DNA of 54,267 nt from Candidatus Vagococcus giribetii (lineage in GTDB: Bacteria > Bacillota > Bacilli > Lactobacillales > Vagococcaceae). The stretch is taken from positions 1 to 54,267 of the forward strand of contig NZ_JAFLVX010000031.1 of the NCBI RefSeq assembly GCF_017316185.1. Direction: 5' to 3'. Under the pieces are notes generated by a model. The model searched no databases. It was not told the origin of the DNA and worked only from the letters and a program-made list of their open reading frames with translations. How positions within the stretch are numbered: position 1 is the first letter of the stretch; the number at the start of each line of letters is the position of its first letter. A program made the position numbers and the translations under genes. Of the stretch, positions 8,588-16,702 are shown in pieces.

Positions 8588-10741
8588 TTATTTAAGAACT
8601 AATGTCTTAACTAGATCTAATTCGCGACTATTTGGTCCAACCATAATGTGGAATTCCCCTGGATCAACAGACCATGTTAAATCTGGATGAACATAAGCTA
8701 AGTCTTTCACTGCTAAACTTAAAGTTATTTCTTTTCGTTCATTTCCAGCTAATGCTACTTGTGTAAAGCCTTTTAATTCTTTTAGTGGACGAGCTGTTTT
8801 TCCAACTAAATCTCTTACATAAAGTTGAACTGTCTCAATAGTTGTTTCTTCAGATTGATTGTGTAGTGTCACAGTTACTTCAACTGTTTCATCAGACGAA
8901 TCAATTGTTTCTTTATTTAAAGCTATTCCTTCGTATGCCACTTTAGCAAAAGATAATCCGTAACCAAATGGGTATTTAGCGTAATTTGATACATCTAAGT
9001 ATTTAGAAACATATTTTTCATCTGGTGCTGATTCATAAGGACGTCCTGTATTTTCTGTGTTGTAATAAACTGGCACTTGTCCTACATTTTCAGGGAATGA
9101 CATACTTAAGCGGCCACTTGGATTCACGTCTCCAAAAAGAATATTAGCAACAGCATTACCACCTTCAGTTCCTGGGAACCAAGCTTCTAAAATACCATCA
9201 GCTTCTGAGATAGCTGTTAAATCTAAAGGTCGACCATTGATTAAAACAACAATGACTTTTTTAGCAATTGCTCTTACTTCATTAAATAAGTCAATTTGGC
9301 TTTGAGGTAGTCTAATATCGCTACGACTTGCCGCTTCACCACTCATCCAATCTGCTTCTCCTAAAGCTAAGACAACTACTTCGTTTTCTTTAGCTAATTG
9401 TTTGGCTTCTTCTAGACTTTCAGTCGTATTTTCAAACAAATCACTTTCTACAGAAGCAACTGTTACGTTTTTACCTTTTGCTGACAATCCTTTAGCAATT
9501 GTAACTACTTCATCAAATTTACCTTGCCATGACCAAGCACCCATTAAATCTCCAGTTGTGGCTTTTGGTCCAACTAAGGCAATTGCTGTTTCTTGACTTA
9601 AAGGTAAAATACCATTGTTCTCTAAAAGTACCATTGATTTTTCAGCAATTTTCCGTGCTGATTCGCGGTGACTTGCTGATAAAATAACTTCTTTTTCTTT
9701 AACTGGATCAGCACCACGATAAGGATTTTCAAATAGGCCTAGATCATTTTTTAATTCTAAGATTCTTAAAACAGCTTCATCTAGTAAGTCCATGTATTTT
9801 GGATCTTCATCGATTAATTCTAGTAAATGTTTATCATAGCAAGTTGTCATCATTTCAATGTCAACACCTGCTTCAATAGCTAAGCGAGCAGCTTCTTTTT
9901 CATCAGCTGCTACTCCGTGATTGATCATTTCTTTAATAGCTGCCCAGTCAGAAATAACAGGACCTTTAAAGTTAAATTCATCTCTTAACACATCTCTAAA
10001 TAATTTTTTATTACCACTAGCTGGAATACCTTCAATGGTATTAAAAGCAGTCATCACTAATTTAGCTCCAGCATCAATAGCAGCTTGATAACTTGGTAAA
10101 TATTTTTCACGAAGAGTCGTTTCAGAAACATCTACTGTGTTATAATCACGACCACCAATCGCTCCACCATAAGCGGCAAAATGCTTCACACATGCTGCTA
10201 CTTTACTCATATCTTCTTTTAAGTCATCTCCTTGATAACCAGTTACCATCGCTTTAGCGAATTCACTATTTAAATAAGGATCCTCCCCTGTTGACTCCAT
10301 CACACGTCCCCATCTTGGGTCTCTTACTAAATCAAGCATAGGTGAAAAAGTTAAATGTAGTCCTGATACAGATGATTCAAGAGCTGAGATAGATGCCATT
10401 TCTTCGACAGCTTCTTTACTCCATGTACAACCTAATGCTAATGGAATTGGGAAGATGGTTCTAAACCCGTGGATAATATCTGCCATAAACATTGTTGGAA
10501 TCTTATGAGAGTTATTCTCAATATAATTTTTTTGAATTCCCATAGCTTTTTCAGCACCAGAAACGCCTAAAATAGTTCCAGCATTGGCAATCGTTGTTTC
10601 ATTAATATCTAATGTTTCCATAGGTCCTGTTCTATCTTCTGCATCATCTGTGTAAAAATCAGCTGACAATTGTAATAACTGATCTACTTTTTCTTTTGGT
10701 GACATTTTTTCAATAATCGTTAATAATTCGGCTTTTTGCAT
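8588..10741 (-). CDS. GH3 beta-glucosidase, probably for sophorose/beta-1,2-glucooligosaccharides
   Basis: 717 residues with classical GH3 order: TIM-barrel (1-330), alpha/beta sandwich (about 360-560) and a fibronectin-III-like C-terminus. The nucleophile is Asp265 in PVISDWAAIKEM; Glu469 in WMSGEAASRSD is the likely acid/base. SPMLDLVRDPRWGR, GEDPYL and KHFAAYG are standard family motifs. No signal peptide, so it acts inside the cell on imported sugar. Size and its place beside a long GH94 phosphorylase match Lin1840 of L. innocua, a GH3 enzyme acting on beta-1,2-glucooligosaccharides. It would finish the disaccharide that the phosphorylase leaves. It lies 12 bp upstream of the GH94 gene with a GGGAGA site. 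Confidence 0.88.
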   Translation of the reverse strand: MQKAELLTIIEKMSPKEKVDQLLQLSADFYTDDAEDRTGPMETLDINETTIANAGTILGVSGAEKAMGIQKNYIENNSHKIPTMFMADIIHGFRTIFPIPLALGCTWSKEAVEEMASISALESSVSGLHLTFSPMLDLVRDPRWGRVMESTGEDPYLNSEFAKAMVTGYQGDDLKEDMSKVAACVKHFAAYGGAIGGRDYNTVDVSETTLREKYLPSYQAAIDAGAKLVMTAFNTIEGIPASGNKKLFRDVLRDEFNFKGPVISDWAAIKEMINHGVAADEKEAARLAIEAGVDIEMMTTCYDKHLLELIDEDPKYMDLLDEAVLRILELKNDLGLFENPYRGADPVKEKEVILSASHRESARKIAEKSMVLLENNGILPLSQETAIALVGPKATTGDLMGAWSWQGKFDEVVTIAKGLSAKGKNVTVASVESDLFENTTESLEEAKQLAKENEVVVLALGEADWMSGEAASRSDIRLPQSQIDLFNEVRAIAKKVIVVLINGRPLDLTAISEADGILEAWFPGTEGGNAVANILFGDVNPSGRLSMSFPENVGQVPVYYNTENTGRPYESAPDEKYVSKYLDVSNYAKYPFGYGLSFAKVAYEGIALNKETIDSSDETVEVTVTLHNQSEETTIETVQLYVRDLVGKTARPLKELKGFTQVALAGNERKEITLSLAVKDLAYVHPDLTWSVDPGEFHIMVGPNSRELDLVKTLVLK

Positions 10742-10755
10742 GGTTAAGTTCTCCC

Positions 10756-11532
10756 TTATGATAAAAAATTAAATGTGGCAACAACTGGAAAATGATCTGA
10801 CGGGTATTTTAGATTACAAGAATCTGTTAACACCCCTTGTTTCAAACAAGACATTTCCTTGTATAAAATATAATCAATATGTTCTAAGTCTTTCCATTCC
10901 CTGAAATATTCAAAGTCTTGAAACGTTCCTTTAGGTCCGTAAAGAAACACATCTGTTTGATCTTCTGGATATAGAAATGTTTTTTCTAATTCTTTGTGAA
11001 TAACTTCTTCTCGTTCACAATTAAAATCCCCTAATAATAAAGTTGGATACAGTGAGATTTTTTCTTTCAAACGATTAAGTAAAACCAACATTCCTTCTTT
11101 TCTTGCAACGTCTGAGATATGGTCTAAATGAGTATTAATCACTAAAAAAGTGTGATTACTTGTGGGACAGTGTAGAACTTGCCACAAACAAAGTCGTTTG
11201 CAACCTGCCTCTTCATGAATACTAGGAATATCAGGTGTGTCAGATAACCAGAAATACCCTTTTTCCACACAAGTAAAGAGGTCCTTTTTGTAGTAAATAC
11301 CTAGCCCCTCACCTGTTTGGTCTCCTTCACGTTCCTGAGTAAAACCCTCATAGGCGGTTAAGACACTTAAATCTTCAACTTGATTAGGTCTAATTTCTTG
11401 AACGCCAAACACATCCCAGTCATGATACTTAATCAAATCAATCACTTGTTCTTTTCGGTAATCCCAAGCCCACTCTTTATCAGCTTCGGTATCAACACGT
11501 ACGTTATAAGTTGCAACCTCTAATTGTCTCAT
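10756..11532 (-). CDS. Endonuclease/exonuclease/phosphatase-fold hydrolase
   Basis: A cytosolic EEP-superfamily enzyme: start motif EVATYNVRVD, metal-binding Glu in FGVQEIRPNQ, LVINTHLDHISD, LLGDFNCE and the C-terminal SDHFPVVATF, so all metal and catalytic residues (Asn, Glu, Asp-Asn, Asp-His) are present. These enzymes cleave phosphate mono- or diesters; the substrate is not set by sequence. A frame opens at 11544, but the ATG at 11532 directly follows GGTGACTAAG and starts the domain properly, giving 258 residues; it begins 1 bp after the esterase stop (translational coupling). In a glucan operon a nuclease role is unlikely; removal of a phospho-substituent such as phosphoglycerol from the glucan is a testable idea. 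Confidence 0.83.
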   Translation of the reverse strand: MRQLEVATYNVRVDTEADKEWAWDYRKEQVIDLIKYHDWDVFGVQEIRPNQVEDLSVLTAYEGFTQEREGDQTGEGLGIYYKKDLFTCVEKGYFWLSDTPDIPSIHEEAGCKRLCLWQVLHCPTSNHTFLVINTHLDHISDVARKEGMLVLLNRLKEKISLYPTLLLGDFNCEREEVIHKELEKTFLYPEDQTDVFLYGPKGTFQDFEYFREWKDLEHIDYILYKEMSCLKQGVLTDSCNLKYPSDHFPVVATFNFLS

Positions 11533-11533
11533 C

Positions 11534-12427
11534 TTAGTCACCATCCATCTCTTTCAACACATATCTTAATAGTTTCTCTGTATGTTTTAGCCCGCCACCA
11601 CCGTGACCTGGCTCTTTATAACAATCTAATTCTTTAAATCCCGTTAACTTGTCATAAGCTTTGTAAAAATCTTCTTTTGGACAAATTGGGTCACTCTCAC
11701 CTACAGAAGCTAGGACTGGATTACTAATTTGATCAACCATGTCCTTCACATCAAAGTAGGACATCACTTCATGAACTTGCTCTACTTGATCTTTATTGGC
11801 TAATAAGTACTCATGAATCTCTTTATAAGAGCCTGTACCAGCTGCTATTCGACTCTTTAAATCACTGTGACTTGGTACATCAAAAAATGAATACCTAATG
11901 TCGTGTGTTGTCCAACTATTAGCAAACAACCCGACTCCCCCACCTTGACTTGTCCCGTGAATAAACACACGCTTCTTATCAACTAAAGACAGCTCTTGGG
12001 CCACATCAATCAAACGCAAGGCATCCCAGTACAAGCGTCTTAAATAAAAATCATCTCGCTCTAAAAAACCTTTCGCCATTAAAGAGTTACCCTCGTAAGA
12101 GTTATAAGGATGACTGTCTAAAGTTTTTCCACCTTGACCTCTTGAGTCAGTAACCAAGACACCACACCCTACACTTAGCCATTCCATAAATTGAAGAGGT
12201 GACACTAAGTGATTCATGTAGCCAATATATTCAATGACTAATGGATAATTGGTTTGATTTTTAGGTTCAATGAACCAACCATAGATTCTTTCTTCATACA
12301 AACTTTCATAACTAATCTCATAAACAGTTGCTAGTTGACTTGGAAATTCTTTTTGTGTCATTGTCAGATTCAGAGGTAGTTGATTAGAGACCTCTCGCTC
12401 TTTTTCCCAATACGCTTTAACTTCCAT
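11534..12427 (-). CDS. Acetyl xylan esterase / cephalosporin-C deacetylase-like (CE7 type) hydrolase
   Basis: 297 residues of alpha/beta-hydrolase with CE7 features: early barrel segment ERIYGWFIEPKN, VTDSRGQGG, the nucleophile elbow GTSQGGG, Asp in GESDPICP and His in PGHGGGG. CE7 enzymes remove acetyl groups from oligosaccharides in the cytosol; no signal peptide is seen here. It overlaps the DUF624 gene by 11 bp and is followed by the EEP gene with almost no gap. The natural glucan substrate would need an acetyl or other acyl ester for this gene to make sense in the operon (inference). Confidence 0.85.
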   Translation of the reverse strand: MEVKAYWEKEREVSNQLPLNLTMTQKEFPSQLATVYEISYESLYEERIYGWFIEPKNQTNYPLVIEYIGYMNHLVSPLQFMEWLSVGCGVLVTDSRGQGGKTLDSHPYNSYEGNSLMAKGFLERDDFYLRRLYWDALRLIDVAQELSLVDKKRVFIHGTSQGGGVGLFANSWTTHDIRYSFFDVPSHSDLKSRIAAGTGSYKEIHEYLLANKDQVEQVHEVMSYFDVKDMVDQISNPVLASVGESDPICPKEDFYKAYDKLTGFKELDCYKEPGHGGGGLKHTEKLLRYVLKEMDGD

Positions 12428-13010
12428 AAGACGCTAGCCCCTTTTTCATCAAGCTAATTTGTAGGTTAACTACTAAAGCAACTCCTACTAAAAACATAAA
12501 AATAATCGAATACTTTAAACTTAAAAAACTAATACCAATTAGTACTAAAAACATAGCAATCGCATATGGTAAACGAATCGTTACAAATTCAAGCGTTCCT
12601 CTTATAGCTTCTTTTACTCTTAAGTCATTTAAAGCAAATACAAGAGGAAATACAATTAGTAATAGTAAGAAAAATGAAAATAAAATCATCAATAATGTAC
12701 TTAGTAGCGGAATATACTTTAAGCTGACATAAATCAAACTCGTTGGGACTAACCAACCAATCAATTCAACCCCTAATAAAATCATGCCTTTTTTAAAATT
12801 AAGTCTAAAATAGTTGGTATACACTTTAAATGCTGATAACGTTCCATCACTCTTTAACTCATTAAGAGACTTGATAAGCGCCACTCCACCAATACCAATC
12901 GTTACAATTGGTAAAATAGAAACAATAAATAATAAATTTAAAATGATTAAATTGGCTAATCTTGAGAATACTCTAAAGTACCAGCCATCAATTGATAATA
13001 TATTTTTCAT
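12417..13010 (-). CDS. YesL-like DUF624 membrane protein
   Basis: 197 residues with about five membrane segments: LANLIILNLLFIVSILPIVTIGIGG, MILLGVELIGWLVPTSLIYV, LLSTLLMILFSFFLLLLIVFPLVF, LPYAIAMFLVLIGISFLSL, and IIFMFLVGVALVVNLQI. The pattern, including the short loop with EL..DGT in front of YFRLNFKKGM, matches DUF624 proteins such as B. subtilis YesL, which sit with LplA/B/C-type sugar transporters. Its role is unknown; a helper of the ABC importer is the usual suggestion. No clear Shine-Dalgarno precedes the ATG, and a strong hairpin separates it from the binding-protein gene, so expression is probably lower than that of the binding protein. Confidence 0.85.
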   Translation of the reverse strand: MKNILSIDGWYFRVFSRLANLIILNLLFIVSILPIVTIGIGGVALIKSLNELKSDGTLSAFKVYTNYFRLNFKKGMILLGVELIGWLVPTSLIYVSLKYIPLLSTLLMILFSFFLLLLIVFPLVFALNDLRVKEAIRGTLEFVTIRLPYAIAMFLVLIGISFLSLKYSIIFMFLVGVALVVNLQISLMKKGLASYGS

Positions 13011-13021
13011 AATATGATAAA

Positions 13022-13049
13022 AGGTGGGAAAGCTTAGACTTTCCCACCT
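13022..13049 (-). promoter_or_regulatory. Intercistronic hairpin after the binding-protein gene
   Basis: A perfect 11-bp stem AGGTGGGAAAG / CTTTCCCACCT with 6-nt loop, 7 bp after the solute-binding-protein stop codon. On the minus strand only a short TTTT follows, so it is probably a leaky terminator or an mRNA-stabilising end that keeps the binding protein in excess over the genes downstream. Confidence 0.7.
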
Positions 13050-13056
13050 CTCCTTT

Positions 13057-14667
13057 CTAGTCTTTTATGCCTAATTTTTCTTTGTTTTCTTTCATTTTTT
13101 CAGTTTTGATTTTGTAAACATCTTCTGCGTTATTTTTCTTAGTAAAGTCAACATATTCTGTATATGTTTTTTCAAACTCATTATCAGATTTTGCACGGAT
13201 TAATGAGATAACTGCAGTATCAAACTTAGTTTTCATTGCTTCTTCAGAACGAGCTTCTTTTGTTCCTGTTTCAGGAGCAATGTTTTCAATCACAAAGTGT
13301 GGCACTAATTTGCCTTTACCCCAAGCTTGTAATTGAGTCACAGAACTTTCTTCTGGTTGTTTGTAAAGGTTCATACGGTCATTGTTAAAGAAGTTAAAGG
13401 CACTTAAACCATATTTTTTACGGTATTCTTCAGGATTTGTTTTTTCTAATTCTTTTACTTCTGGTAAGATTTCAACTTTTTTGTTCTCGTTGAATTTGTA
13501 TGTTTCACCTTCAACACCAAACTTAGTTAACATTTGACCTTCTTCACTAATTAAGTAAGTGAATAATTGAGTTGCTTTTGCAGGGTCTTTAGCATCTTTT
13601 GAAATGTAGTTAACTAACCAACCTGAGATTCCTGTTTGATTTAACATAATCTCTCTACCTGATTGACTTTGAGGTCCATCAATAGCGATGTATTGTGTGC
13701 CACTATTGTTTTTGAACTCTTGTAATTCTCCAACAGATCCATTGAATCCACTAGCAAATATTACACCAAAGTCACCTTTTTTAAGTTTACCTTTGTAAGT
13801 ATCGCCATCATCAGTAAAGCTATCATCGTTGATGTTGCCATCTTGATAAACATTGTTAAGTGTTTTTAACCATGCTTTATATTCTGGATCTAAATTACGA
13901 TCATTGAATTCACCTTTTTCATTTGCTAAAGGAACACCAATAAAGTCTTGTAAAATACGTTGGAAAGAAGTGCTATCGTCTTTTACTGGTGGGAAGCCAA
14001 ATGGTGTCAACTCAGGAAACTCTTTCTTAATATCATTCATCACTTTTTCAAAATCTTCTGGTGATGAAATAGATGGTTTACCTAATTTGTTGTAAACATC
14101 TTCACGAATAATAAACGCATCATTCGCTGGAATCACATTGTTGTCGTAATCTTTTTGTGTATTAGAGTAGTTTGGGTAACCATATGTTTTACCGTCTGCT
14201 AAAGCAAACCAGTTAAACGTATCTTTTGTTACCACACTATTTAAATAAGGATCATATTTTTCTGCTAAGTCATTTAATGAATATGCCCATTTATCTGCTT
14301 TGTTACCTGCAGGAGTATCTTTTTGCATTAACGTTACAATATCAGGCATATCTCCACTAGAAATTAACGCATTTAATTTGGCATCATCACCTGTAATGAA
14401 TTTAACATCGATGTTCAAATCTTCTTTGATTTTTTTAGTTGTTACGTCATCACCAAATGGATTCATTTTCCAATCTGCATTGATGTACCAAGTTAACTCA
14501 GTTGTTTCTTTTTTCTTATCTAACTTCCAAGCTGGTGTTTTTTCATCTAGCTCGTAACGACCTTTAATACTAAAATCTTTGTTATCATCTTTTTTGTCTC
14601 CATTACCACATGCTGCTAAACCAAACGCTAAACTTGCTGTTAAAAGACCTAAAACTACTTTTTTCAT
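13057..14667 (-). CDS. Sugar ABC transporter extracellular solute-binding lipoprotein (LplA/YtcQ type)
   Basis: 536 residues starting with a lipoprotein signal (KKVVLGLLTASLAFGLAAC, lipid-bearing Cys20) and an acidic linker. The mature part is a cluster-1 carbohydrate-binding protein, with ELTWYINADWKMNPFGDDVTTKKIKEDLNIDV at the first lobe and the C-terminal EARSEEAMKTKFDTAVISLI region usual for LplA/YtcQ proteins. It would capture the oligosaccharide outside the membrane and pass it to the two permeases just upstream. Its operon partners suggest beta-1,2-glucooligosaccharides as ligand. No ATPase gene is in the operon; LplA/B/C-type systems usually share a housekeeping MsmK/MsmX-type ATPase encoded elsewhere. 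Confidence 0.9.
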   Translation of the reverse strand: MKKVVLGLLTASLAFGLAACGNGDKKDDNKDFSIKGRYELDEKTPAWKLDKKKETTELTWYINADWKMNPFGDDVTTKKIKEDLNIDVKFITGDDAKLNALISSGDMPDIVTLMQKDTPAGNKADKWAYSLNDLAEKYDPYLNSVVTKDTFNWFALADGKTYGYPNYSNTQKDYDNNVIPANDAFIIREDVYNKLGKPSISSPEDFEKVMNDIKKEFPELTPFGFPPVKDDSTSFQRILQDFIGVPLANEKGEFNDRNLDPEYKAWLKTLNNVYQDGNINDDSFTDDGDTYKGKLKKGDFGVIFASGFNGSVGELQEFKNNSGTQYIAIDGPQSQSGREIMLNQTGISGWLVNYISKDAKDPAKATQLFTYLISEEGQMLTKFGVEGETYKFNENKKVEILPEVKELEKTNPEEYRKKYGLSAFNFFNNDRMNLYKQPEESSVTQLQAWGKGKLVPHFVIENIAPETGTKEARSEEAMKTKFDTAVISLIRAKSDNEFEKTYTEYVDFTKKNNAEDVYKIKTEKMKENKEKLGIKD

Positions 14668-14693
14668 TTACTTTTTCACCTTTCTTTTTTAAA

Positions 14694-15569
14694 CTACTCT
14701 TTTACGGCTCCCGCCATCATGCCACCAATAAAATGTTTTTGTAACAATGGGTAAATCATTAGAATCGGAATCGTTGTAATAACGATTGTCGCTAATTGAA
14801 TCCCTTTCGTACTTGATTCAACAATCACGTCAGTACTTCCGCTATTAGCCATTGAATTCATATTCGATTGAACAATGATTTCATAGATTTTCATTTGAAG
14901 TGGATACAATTTCTCGTTTGTTATGTATAACTTAGTTGTCATAAAGTCATTCCATTGTGCAACTCCATTAAATAGAAGAATGGTTGCAAGGGCTGGCTTA
15001 GATAAAGGAACATATATTTTTCTAAAGATGGTAAATTCTGATGCTCCGTCAATTTTTGCAGATTCTTCTAAAGAAACAGGCACATCTCTAAAGAAGTTCA
15101 TCAGGATAACCACATCATAATAGCTAAATAATGCTGGGATAATGTAGACCCAAAACGTATCAAGTAAACCTAATGATTTAATTAATAGGTAAGTTGGAAT
15201 CATACCACCACTAAAGTACATAGTGATAACACCCATCATCGTGTAAACACTTCGTCCCATAAGATTGGTTTTACTTAAACCGTAAGCTACTACCGAACAA
15301 AAAGCTACGTGGGTAAATGCACCAATCACAGTTTTTAAAATAGAAATAAGTAATGCTCTTGGAATACTTTCATCAGATAATACTTTTTTATAGTTTTCTA
15401 AGGTGAAGTCTTGAGGAATCAATACCAAACCAGAACTTCCTGCTGATGAGCCACTCACTGAAGAAACTAAAATGTTCCAAATCGGAACCACAATAATTAA
15501 AGCAAATAGAACTAATAAAATGGTATTTACAATGTTAAATACTCTGTTTTCACTATTTCTTTTTTTCAC
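14694..15569 (-). CDS. ABC sugar permease, YtcP/LplC type
   Basis: An inner-membrane permease with six predicted helices (first LLVLFALIIVVPIWNILVSSV). The ATPase-contact EAA loop is ESAKIDGASEFTIFRKIYVPLSKPALATI. A longer frame opens at ATG 15584, but the GGAGG needed for initiation lies inside it; GTG 15569 has GGAGG eight bases upstream and gives 291 residues. It pairs with the LplB-type permease 19 bp upstream to form the channel of the oligosaccharide importer. The C-terminal LLQKHFIGGMMAGAVKE is the conserved end of LplC/YtcP proteins. Confidence 0.9.
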   Translation of the reverse strand: MKKRNSENRVFNIVNTILLVLFALIIVVPIWNILVSSVSGSSAGSSGLVLIPQDFTLENYKKVLSDESIPRALLISILKTVIGAFTHVAFCSVVAYGLSKTNLMGRSVYTMMGVITMYFSGGMIPTYLLIKSLGLLDTFWVYIIPALFSYYDVVILMNFFRDVPVSLEESAKIDGASEFTIFRKIYVPLSKPALATILLFNGVAQWNDFMTTKLYITNEKLYPLQMKIYEIIVQSNMNSMANSGSTDVIVESSTKGIQLATIVITTIPILMIYPLLQKHFIGGMMAGAVKE

Positions 15570-15588
15570 GACTTTCACCTCCATTTTT

Positions 15589-16503
15589 TTACAGAATCAC
15601 TGATTTACCATCATTCATTTTTTTCGTTACTTGGTTTGTAATTAAAAGAAGAATGATTGAGATAATAGAAACACCTAAACCAACTGCTGTTGCATAAGAG
15701 AAGTCCCCTTGGGTAATACCCATACGGTAAACAAATGAGTTGATTACTTCTGAACGATTTTGGTTTTGAGTATTCATTAATACCAATGTCTGATCTAAAT
15801 TGGAGCCTAAGATACCACTTACTGCCAAGATCAAGTTTAACGAGATAATAGGTGTTAGTAAGGGTAGTGTGATTTTTCGAATTTGGGTTAACTTGCTAGC
15901 TCCGTCCATTCGAGCTGCTTCATAATAGGTCGGGTCAATTTTGGACATTCCTGCTAAATAAAGAATGGTTCCCCAACCGACTTCTTTCCATAAATCTGAG
16001 AATACAGCAATCCACCAATACTTATCGGCTTCTAATAAATGATTGACTCCTGTATCCATTAACCCTAAAGACATTAAAATCTGATTTAAAAAACCAGATG
16101 TTGAGAGCCAACTAATTAACATCCCACCAAGGACAATCCAAGAAAAGAAATGAGGAATATAAGATATCGTTTGAATTGTTTTTTTCAGCTTGCCGTCTTT
16201 CATCTCAAAAATCATAATAGCTAACGCAATCGGGATAAAGAAACCTAAAGCTAACTTTAATAAACTAATAGCTAATGTATTCCTTACTGCCTCCCAAAAA
16301 AAAGAGTCTTCAAAAATAATACGGAAATTTTCAAGACCTACCCAATCTGCTGTTGAGATGTTGTCGACAACAGTATAGTTTTTAAATGCGATGACAATAC
16401 CATAAATCGGTATATAGTTAAAAACAATCATAAAAGCAATACCCGGAAGTACCATCCATTGCAATTGCTTTTGAGATAAAAATCGATGAAACTTTGATTT
16501 CAT
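15589..16503 (-). CDS. ABC sugar permease, LplB type
   Basis: First gene of the operon; six membrane helices, beginning WMVLPGIAFMIVFNYIPIYGIVIAF, and the EAA loop EAARMDGASKLTQIRKITLPLLTPII. A frame runs back to 16560, but the ATG at 16503 has GGGAGG 10 bases upstream and begins MKSKFHRFLSQKQLQWM, typical of LplB; the longer version would cover the operator and sit at the transcription start. Size 304 residues. Together with the YtcP-like permease it forms the membrane part of a type I sugar importer. Confidence 0.9.
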   Translation of the reverse strand: MKSKFHRFLSQKQLQWMVLPGIAFMIVFNYIPIYGIVIAFKNYTVVDNISTADWVGLENFRIIFEDSFFWEAVRNTLAISLLKLALGFFIPIALAIMIFEMKDGKLKKTIQTISYIPHFFSWIVLGGMLISWLSTSGFLNQILMSLGLMDTGVNHLLEADKYWWIAVFSDLWKEVGWGTILYLAGMSKIDPTYYEAARMDGASKLTQIRKITLPLLTPIISLNLILAVSGILGSNLDQTLVLMNTQNQNRSEVINSFVYRMGITQGDFSYATAVGLGVSIISIILLLITNQVTKKMNDGKSVIL

Positions 16504-16530
16504 CAATGTAAATCCTCCCTTCAGTTTTGG

Positions 16531-16542
16531 TGAAACGTTTCG
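16531..16542 (-). promoter_or_regulatory. LacI-type operator box 1 (GAAACGTTTC)
   Basis: Perfect 10-bp palindrome GAAACGTTTC (16532-16541) with the central CG typical of LacI-family sites. It lies immediately downstream of the predicted transcription start of the lplB-lacI operon, where a bound repressor would block initiation. A cre role through CcpA is also possible because the cores look alike. Confidence 0.68.
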
Positions 16543-16550
16543 ATAAACAG

Positions 16551-16579
16551 ATATTATCACAATAATAAACCGTTTTCAA
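16551..16579 (-). promoter_or_regulatory. Sigma-A promoter of the beta-1,2-glucan operon
   Basis: TTGAAA (16579-16574) and TAATAT (16556-16551) separated by exactly 17 bp, on the minus strand, about 50 bp upstream of the lplB start codon. A further LacI-like box AAACCGTTTT (16567-16576) overlaps the -35 and spacer. Confidence 0.72.
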
Positions 16580-16609
16580 CATGTTTTTTTATGTTTTTTC
16601 GACTTTTAT

Positions 16610-16627
16610 TATAGAACCGTTTCTATA
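16610..16627 (-). promoter_or_regulatory. LacI-type operator box 3 upstream of the promoter
   Basis: An 18-bp near-palindrome TATAGAACCGTTTCTATA with 7-bp identical arms around CCGT. Its core GAACCGTTTC differs by one base from the box at 16532-16541. About 75 bp separates the two centres, a distance that would permit looping between repressor dimers (inference). Confidence 0.58.
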
Positions 16628-16659
16628 ACACGATTACGTTCCTTCTATCTATTTAATAA

Positions 16660-16694
16660 AAAACCCGTAGAAACTCACTGTTTCTACGGGTTTT
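16660..16694 (-). terminator. Terminator of the PTS/licT operon
   Basis: Perfect 11-bp stem CCCGTAGAAAC / GTTTCTACGGG (16664-16674 / 16680-16690), 5-nt loop, A and T flanks on both sides; on the minus strand a T6 run follows. It ends the licT transcript 8 bp past the stop codon and could also work in the other direction. Confidence 0.88.
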
Positions 16695-16702
16695 CACCTA
16701 AT

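Noticed and set aside
10756-11532. DNA-repair exonuclease III
   Set aside because: The EEP fold is shared, but the operon is for sugars and the DNA-repair-specific segments were not recognised.
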